A DNA stretch of 9,576 bases, from assembly GCA_025351525.1 (NCBI GenBank), contig JANXVV010000592.1, forward strand, positions 1 to 9,576. The letters run 5' to 3'. The position numbers and the translations under genes are program-made. This document shows, piece after piece, positions 6,088-9,576 of the stretch. Under the pieces are notes generated by a model. It made no database searches, was not told the DNA's origin, and saw only the letters and a program-made list of their open reading frames with translations. Origin of the DNA: Humisphaera sp. (GTDB taxonomy: Bacteria > Planctomycetota > Phycisphaerae > Tepidisphaerales > Tepidisphaeraceae). Numbering within the stretch: position 1 is the stretch's first letter; each line of letters starts with the position of its first letter.

Positions 6088-7755
6088 ATGAACCCGTACA
6101 CCCTTCCGCAAATTCGACCCGCCGCCAGACGCACAAAACTTCAGGTGCAGCTCATCGCCAATGGTGACCTGCGGCTGACCGCCAATCAAAAATGCTGGCC
6201 GGAACAGGCGAAGATGGAAGAGACGCTGCGACTGGCGATTGCCGCCGAGGGATACGAACTGGTTCGAGCGCATTCATTTAAAGAAGCAGAAGGGCATGGA
6301 TTTATCGCCTCGCAAAAAGAGGGGATGCAGGTTTTTGCAGGCGTCGATCCAACGGCTCCGTTGATCGTGGCGGAGGCGGTCTGGCAGTATTCGCATCACA
6401 TCCTGCCGGGGCTCATCACGCATCGGGGTCCGATTCTGACCGTAGCGAATTGGTCGGGCACCTGGCCGGGGCTGGTGGGAATGTTGAATCTGAATGGCTG
6501 CCTGACGAAAGCCGGGGTCAAATATTCGACCATCTGGAGCGAGGATTTCACGGACGATTTTTTCATCGAATCCCTTCGACAATGGCTGTCGAAAGGAAAA
6601 GTGAAACACGCCGTCGGGTTGGTGACGAAATGGAAGAATGCAAAAGTCGGCGCGAAGGAGTGGAAGCTGGGTGAAGCGCTGGCCAACCAACTGAAGACCG
6701 AAAAGGCGATCCTGGGCGTGTTCGATGAAGGGTGCATGGGGATGTTCAACGCGATCATCCCCGATGAATTGCTGAACCCCACGGGTGTCTTCAAGGAGCG
6801 ATTGAGTCAATCGGCTTTGTATTATGAAACGACGCAGGTGGGGGATGAAGAGGCCCGGGCCGTGCGGCAATGGATGGAAGATCGCGGCATGAAGTTTCAT
6901 ACCGGGCCGGATGAACTGGAACATCTGACCGACAGGCAGCTTCACCAGCAGTGCAAAATGTATATCGCCGCCGTGCGGTTGGCGGATGCTTTCGGGTGCC
7001 ATGCGATCGGCATTCAGTATCAGCAGGGTTTGAAGGATCTGCTCCCGGCTTCGGATCTGGTCGAGGGAATGCTGAACAACACCGACCGCCCACCGGTGAA
7101 ATCGCGGGATGGCAGTCGGGTGTTGTATGACGGCGAACCGCTGCCGCATTTTAACGAGGTGGATGAGTGCGCCGGCCTTGACGGGCTGATGACGCTGCGC
7201 GTTCACACCGCCATGAATCAACCCCCGGAAAACACGCTGCACGATCTGCGCTGGGGCGACATCGACCGGAGCGGCACGTCGGGTGAATATGTCTGGGTGT
7301 TTCTCATCAGCGGTTCCGCCCCGCCGGCGCATTTCATCGACGGCTGGGCCGGTGCCGTCAGCGAACGGCAACCGGCGATGTATTTTCGATTGGGCGGCGG
7401 AACGCTCAAGGGGATCAGCAAGCCGGGCGAGATCATCTGGAGCCGTATTTACATGGCGGACGGGCGGTTGAAAATGGATCTCGGGCGCGGTGGAGCGATC
7501 GAACTTCCCTCGGAAGAAACTGAACGTCGCTGGCAGGCGACCACCCCGCAATGGCCGATTATGCACGCCGTCACCTACGGCGTTTCACGCGATGAAATGA
7601 TGGCCCGGCACAAGGCGAACCACATTCAGGTCGCCTATGCGAACGGCGCCGCCGATGCCGACCGCGCGCTGCTTGCCAAAGCCGCGATGGCGCATGGATT
7701 GGGAATCGATGTCTACCTTTGCGGCACGAAGAAGAGCGGGAAAGCGTTTGGATAA
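6088..7755 (+). CDS. L-fucose/L-arabinose isomerase-like protein
   Basis: A 555-residue soluble protein that resembles the fucose isomerase-like family, metal-dependent aldose-ketose isomerases of sugar catabolism. Supporting segments: RGPILTVANWSGTWPGLVG (113-131), typical of the N-terminal region; QCKMYIAAVRLADAFGCHAIGIQYQQG (288-314); FNEVDECAGLDGLMT (355-369), whose E-x-D (Glu357, Asp359) recalls the family's metal site; and a C-terminal RHKANHIQVAYAN segment with His512 as candidate third ligand. The ligand assignment is inferred from memory of the family. The ATG at 6088 is chosen because AGGAGA (6074-6079) precedes it by eight bases; the longer frame from 6055 lacks such a site. No kinase, aldolase or sugar transporter gene is adjacent, so the substrate is unknown and could differ from fucose or arabinose. 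A hairpin with a T-run follows the stop. Confidence 0.68.
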   Translation: MNPYTLPQIRPAARRTKLQVQLIANGDLRLTANQKCWPEQAKMEETLRLAIAAEGYELVRAHSFKEAEGHGFIASQKEGMQVFAGVDPTAPLIVAEAVWQYSHHILPGLITHRGPILTVANWSGTWPGLVGMLNLNGCLTKAGVKYSTIWSEDFTDDFFIESLRQWLSKGKVKHAVGLVTKWKNAKVGAKEWKLGEALANQLKTEKAILGVFDEGCMGMFNAIIPDELLNPTGVFKERLSQSALYYETTQVGDEEARAVRQWMEDRGMKFHTGPDELEHLTDRQLHQQCKMYIAAVRLADAFGCHAIGIQYQQGLKDLLPASDLVEGMLNNTDRPPVKSRDGSRVLYDGEPLPHFNEVDECAGLDGLMTLRVHTAMNQPPENTLHDLRWGDIDRSGTSGEYVWVFLISGSAPPAHFIDGWAGAVSERQPAMYFRLGGGTLKGISKPGEIIWSRIYMADGRLKMDLGRGGAIELPSEETERRWQATTPQWPIMHAVTYGVSRDEMMARHKANHIQVAYANGAADADRALLAKAAMAHGLGIDVYLCGTKKSGKAFG

Positions 7756-7756
7756 C

Positions 7757-7784
7757 GTAGCATCGGCGTCTCGCCGATGTTTTT
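7757..7784 (+). terminator. Intrinsic terminator after isomerase, GGCGTCTCGCC type
   Basis: CATCGGCG-TCT-CGCCGATG (7761-7779) forms a perfect 8-bp stem with a 3-base loop, followed at once by TTTTT (7780-7784). It begins one base after the isomerase stop codon. The same element, prefixed with GTAG, belongs to the dispersed palindrome type seen again at 9535, so it is both a repeat copy and a credible Rho-independent terminator. Confidence 0.72.
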
Positions 7785-7804
7785 CTTCTAAAAAAAACGT
7801 AGAT

Positions 7805-7821
7805 GAGACGCCCATGCCACC
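7805..7821 (-). repeat. Half copy of the GGCGTCTCGCC palindrome, inverted
   Basis: GAGACGCCCATGCCACC is the exact reverse complement of 9535-9551. Only one arm survives: the other side reads GATG rather than the expected GCCCATG complement, so the hairpin cannot form. A run of eight A's (7790-7797), read as T's on the minus strand, lies just beyond it. It may be a decayed terminator of the small minus-strand gene that ends at 7826. Confidence 0.6.
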
Positions 7822-7825
7822 TGCT

Positions 7826-8020
7826 TTACTGATGCATATAGAGCGGCTGATTTTGGACGGGCTGGGAGAGTTCCCACATCCGCCGCCCAATATCATCCAG
7901 CAGCTTTCGGAGATCGCCTTTCATGGTCGGTGAGACCATGTCCGCCGCCAGAATTTCCTCGAGCCTGGCTCGCTGATGGTCCAATTGTTCCCGCTCGACA
8001 TCGATCAATCGCCCATTCAT
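7826..8020 (-). CDS. Small hypothetical protein, 64 residues
   Basis: I do not recognise this protein. It is called as real because GAGGAAG (8023-8029) lies at a good distance before its ATG, because the frame is not overlapped by a credible gene on the other strand, and because the product has a sensible composition: mostly charged, helix-forming residues from 5 to 51 (for example VEREQLDHQRARLEEIL and KGDLRKLLDDIGRRMWEL), one proline between the two helices and a polar tail. No membrane segment, signal peptide or cysteine. A two-helix or coiled-coil fold is inferred. It is transcribed divergently from the gene at 8164 across a 143-base gap, so the two could share regulation. Confidence 0.6.
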   Translation of the reverse strand: MNGRLIDVEREQLDHQRARLEEILAADMVSPTMKGDLRKLLDDIGRRMWELSQPVQNQPLYMHQ

Positions 8021-8147
8021 AGCTTCCTCGCATCCGGCTGAACCTGTGACATGCCAGCCAGCAGCACCAAATTATCACGCCCCGAAGCGCCGGTGCAACG
8101 GCTAAAATTTTCATCGGTCCGGAACGCAGTCAAATTGAGTAACTTCA

Positions 8148-8153
8148 TATAAA
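8148..8153 (+). promoter_or_regulatory. Possible -10 box for the gene at 8164
   Basis: TATAAA at 8148-8153 is the best -10 match before the 8164 start; no good -35 box is found at the right distance. With this box, transcription would begin only a few bases before the ATG, which has no Shine-Dalgarno sequence, so the message could be nearly leaderless. Weak, position-based call. Confidence 0.28.
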
Positions 8154-8163
8154 ATTCGTCACC

Positions 8164-9129
8164 ATGCCACAGCCATCGCCTTCCGCGCAGAATCTGACCG
8201 AGCTTTTCCGCCGTTACGATCAACTCATTGTCGGCCTTCTCAACCCCGCCACCGCAACCCAATTTGACGCGAATCCATTTCGCGCCGAAAGCGAAGATTC
8301 GGATTTGGTGCAAGTGGAGCGCGGCGTCGTCTTCCCGCAGTTTCTGCTGCATCCGATCCAAGCTGCCCAAGCGGTGGAACCTGCAGAGCGATTGATCGAA
8401 GTGTCCCGTGTTTCGACGCTGGGCGGGCTCACCGTCGTCGACCGCGCCGGTCATGTCCGCCCGGTTTATCGGCCTCTGCTGGCCTATTCATGGATGCAGG
8501 CGTTTCGCTTGGGTTACGAACTGATCCCCCGCTCCGAATTTGGCCGGTGGGAAGAAGCCACCCGCGCCTGGTGCGATGATCTGGAATTTCGTCTCGGTGA
8601 ATTTGCATGGCCTGCATCCGATTTACCCGCCGCCCGGGGAGACCGCATCGCCGAGGTGTGCTGGATTGCCTTGACGCTGCACGTCGCCGGGAAAGTTTTC
8701 ATCCGCGATGCCTGGACCGATCTGGCCGGCGATGTCTTCGGGAAATTGGTGCGACGGCAGCGCGACACCGGCGCGTTCCTTACCACCACGTTATCGGACA
8801 ACCCCGAGACGCACTGGTTCCACGAGCTGGTGATCCTGCACGCCGCCGCCAGCTATGCCGCGCAGGCGGAGGATCGGGCGCTGGCGACCGCCGTGCAGCG
8901 AGCCGCGCTCTTTCATCAAAATGAGACCCAGCCCGATCATGCGACCAATCAACCGTGGGCCCTGTTTGCTTTTTTATGGAACCCCGACACGCGCCCGCTG
9001 GCGGATGGAATGATGAACACCCTGCAAATCCACGGCAGCGGATCGGGAACCGATTCGCAGAGGTCCTGTCTCACGTTGATGCTGTTAGCCGATGCTCTAT
9101 ACTGTCTGCGATTGTTTCAGAAGCCGTAG
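8164..9129 (+). CDS. Hypothetical protein, predicted all-alpha, 321 residues
   Basis: I cannot assign this protein to a family with confidence. It is a soluble protein of 321 residues without signal peptide or membrane helix. Long amphipathic helices dominate, with repeated tryptophans and short conserved-looking turns: YRPLLAYSWMQAFRLGYEL (102-120), RQRDTGAFLTTT (198-209), NPETHWFHELVILHAAASYA (213-232) and TQPDHATNQPWALFAFLW (255-272). Helix-turn-helix spacing with DTGAF and NQPW turns recalls alpha/alpha-toroid proteins such as glycan lyases, but this is inference. His and Glu at 215-222 and Asp-His at 258-259 could form an active site. The ATG start lacks a ribosome binding site. The TAG stop forms part of the following palindromic repeat. 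Its divergent partner is the 64-residue gene. Confidence 0.85.
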   Translation: MPQPSPSAQNLTELFRRYDQLIVGLLNPATATQFDANPFRAESEDSDLVQVERGVVFPQFLLHPIQAAQAVEPAERLIEVSRVSTLGGLTVVDRAGHVRPVYRPLLAYSWMQAFRLGYELIPRSEFGRWEEATRAWCDDLEFRLGEFAWPASDLPAARGDRIAEVCWIALTLHVAGKVFIRDAWTDLAGDVFGKLVRRQRDTGAFLTTTLSDNPETHWFHELVILHAAASYAAQAEDRALATAVQRAALFHQNETQPDHATNQPWALFAFLWNPDTRPLADGMMNTLQIHGSGSGTDSQRSCLTLMLLADALYCLRLFQKP

Positions 9130-9183
9130 CATGGGCTACCAGCCCATGTTTCTGAATCGAATACATGGGCTGGTAGCCCAAGC
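9124..9183. repeat. Double palindrome, GGCTACCAGCC type, copy 2
   Basis: The arms at 9129-9149 and 9163-9183 are 21 bases each with one mismatch, separated by 13 bases. As in copy 1 at 3697, each arm holds the smaller palindrome CATGGGCT-ACC-AGCCCATG (the right arm is altered to CAAGC at its outer end). Bases 9124-9151 equal the complement of 3728-3755 region over 28 bases. The repeat starts within the last codons of the preceding gene: its GTAG supplies the TAG stop at 9127-9129. Confidence 0.88.
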
Positions 9184-9256
9184 GACGAAAAATTTATAGC
9201 TTCTCAGGATCAAAGACCCCTAGACACGATTGATTTTTTTTCGCATTTGGAAACCC

Positions 9257-9508
9257 ATGGAATCCTCCCCGCCATCCACCGTCATCTCCAACACGCTCGA
9301 CCCGGACCTGCTCGAAATTCTGCGCTGCCCGCTGACACGCAGTAAACTTAGGCAGGAAGGGGATTCGCTCATCGCCGAAACCGGTGGACTGTGCTACCCG
9401 GTCCGCGATGGCATCCCGGTCATGCTCATCGAAGAAGCCAAACTGCCCGAAGGCGTTGAATCGCTCGATGCGTTCAAAATTAAATTTCGCGAGCAGATCC
9501 CGCAGTGA
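9257..9508 (+). CDS. Trm112-like / UPF0434 family small protein
   Basis: An 83-residue protein related to the Trm112p-like and E. coli YcaR (UPF0434) family. Eukaryotic Trm112 activates methyltransferases that act on tRNA, rRNA and release factor; the bacterial members have no firmly known role. Signature segments: LDPDLLEILRCPLTRSKL (14-31) and YPVRDGIPVMLIEEA (47-61). Canonical members have CPxC at the first segment; here it is CPLT, and only Cys24 and Cys46 remain, so a zinc ribbon is unlikely. This loss also occurs in other bacterial members as I recall. The ATG at 9257 is chosen because the family homology begins close after it; a TTG at 9230 in frame would add nine residues (IFFRIWKP type) read from a T-rich stretch. 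No strong ribosome binding site is visible. A terminator follows at 9539. Confidence 0.9.
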   Translation: MESSPPSTVISNTLDPDLLEILRCPLTRSKLRQEGDSLIAETGGLCYPVRDGIPVMLIEEAKLPEGVESLDAFKIKFREQIPQ

Positions 9509-9534
9509 ATGACCGATCCGGGCGATATAAGTAA

Positions 9535-9565
9535 GGTGGCATGGGCGTCTCGCCCGTGCATTTTT
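9535..9565 (+). terminator. Intrinsic terminator after Trm112-like gene, GGCGTCTCGCC type
   Basis: GCATGGGCG-TCT-CGCCCGTGC (9539-9559) gives a 9-bp stem with one G-T pair and a 3-base loop, followed by ATTTTT (9560-9565). It lies about 30 bases after the Trm112-like stop codon. The same palindrome type occurs at 7757 and, in part and inverted, at 7805. Confidence 0.7.
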
Positions 9566-9576
9566 CGGCCAAGAAG

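Noticed and set aside
6274..7566. Open frame of 430 codons on the minus strand, antisense to the isomerase gene
   Set aside because: Its product is rich in His, Arg and Pro and has no recognisable motif. The plus-strand frame has a good ribosome binding site and family-like segments. The antisense frame is a by-product of codon bias.
8017..8454. Open frame of 145 codons on the minus strand overlapping the start of the 8164 gene
   Set aside because: It is antisense to the conserved-looking N-terminus of the 8164 protein and would collide with the better-supported 64-codon gene.
9230..9256. Upstream TTG start for the Trm112-like gene
   Set aside because: The added residues come from a T-rich stretch and lie outside the family core. 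The ATG at 9257 is adequate.
1..9576. CRISPR array or mobile element with a transposase
   Set aside because: The repeats are palindromes without regular spacers, and no frame resembles a transposase, integrase or Cas protein.

Overview
The window looks like chromosomal housekeeping DNA from a member of the Planctomycetota, perhaps Phycisphaerae-like. This is inference. It rests on the form of the threonyl-tRNA synthetase (an inserted Cys-x-Cys stretch before the MNCPHH motif), on a fucose-isomerase-like enzyme and a UPF0434/Trm112-like protein of the kind I associate with that phylum, and above all on the palindromic repeats in nearly every intergenic gap. No taxonomic marker such as rRNA is present.

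Left block, all on the minus strand and read from right to left: mnmA (tRNA 2-thiouridylase), a GT9 heptosyltransferase-like gene that overlaps it in a GTGA stop/start arrangement, thrS (threonyl-tRNA synthetase), and a FabF-like beta-ketoacyl-ACP synthase. The synthase reading frame is broken by an apparent one-base deletion near 917, yet all three catalytic residues are encoded. mnmA and the GT9 gene form a tight operon. The other genes are separated by gaps that carry palindromes.

Right block, mostly on the plus strand: a fucose/arabinose isomerase-like gene with a good ribosome binding site, then a 64-codon gene on the minus strand, then, divergent from it, a 321-codon gene of unrecognised function, and finally a short Trm112/UPF0434-like gene. 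Putative intrinsic terminators follow the isomerase and the Trm112-like gene.

The most striking feature is the repeat load. At least five palindrome types lie only between genes: a three-arm CACAGGTC array at the left edge, a 36-bp near-perfect inverted repeat between thrS and the synthase gene, two copies of a double palindrome built on GGCTACCAGCC, three copies of a palindrome built on GGCGTCTCGCC, and a GGCCCTTCGGGCC hairpin. Two of these types share an outer scaffold and differ at their centres, and several copies begin at or just after a stop codon. I see no tRNA, rRNA, CRISPR array, transposase or phage gene, and no clear sign of a new multi-gene system.
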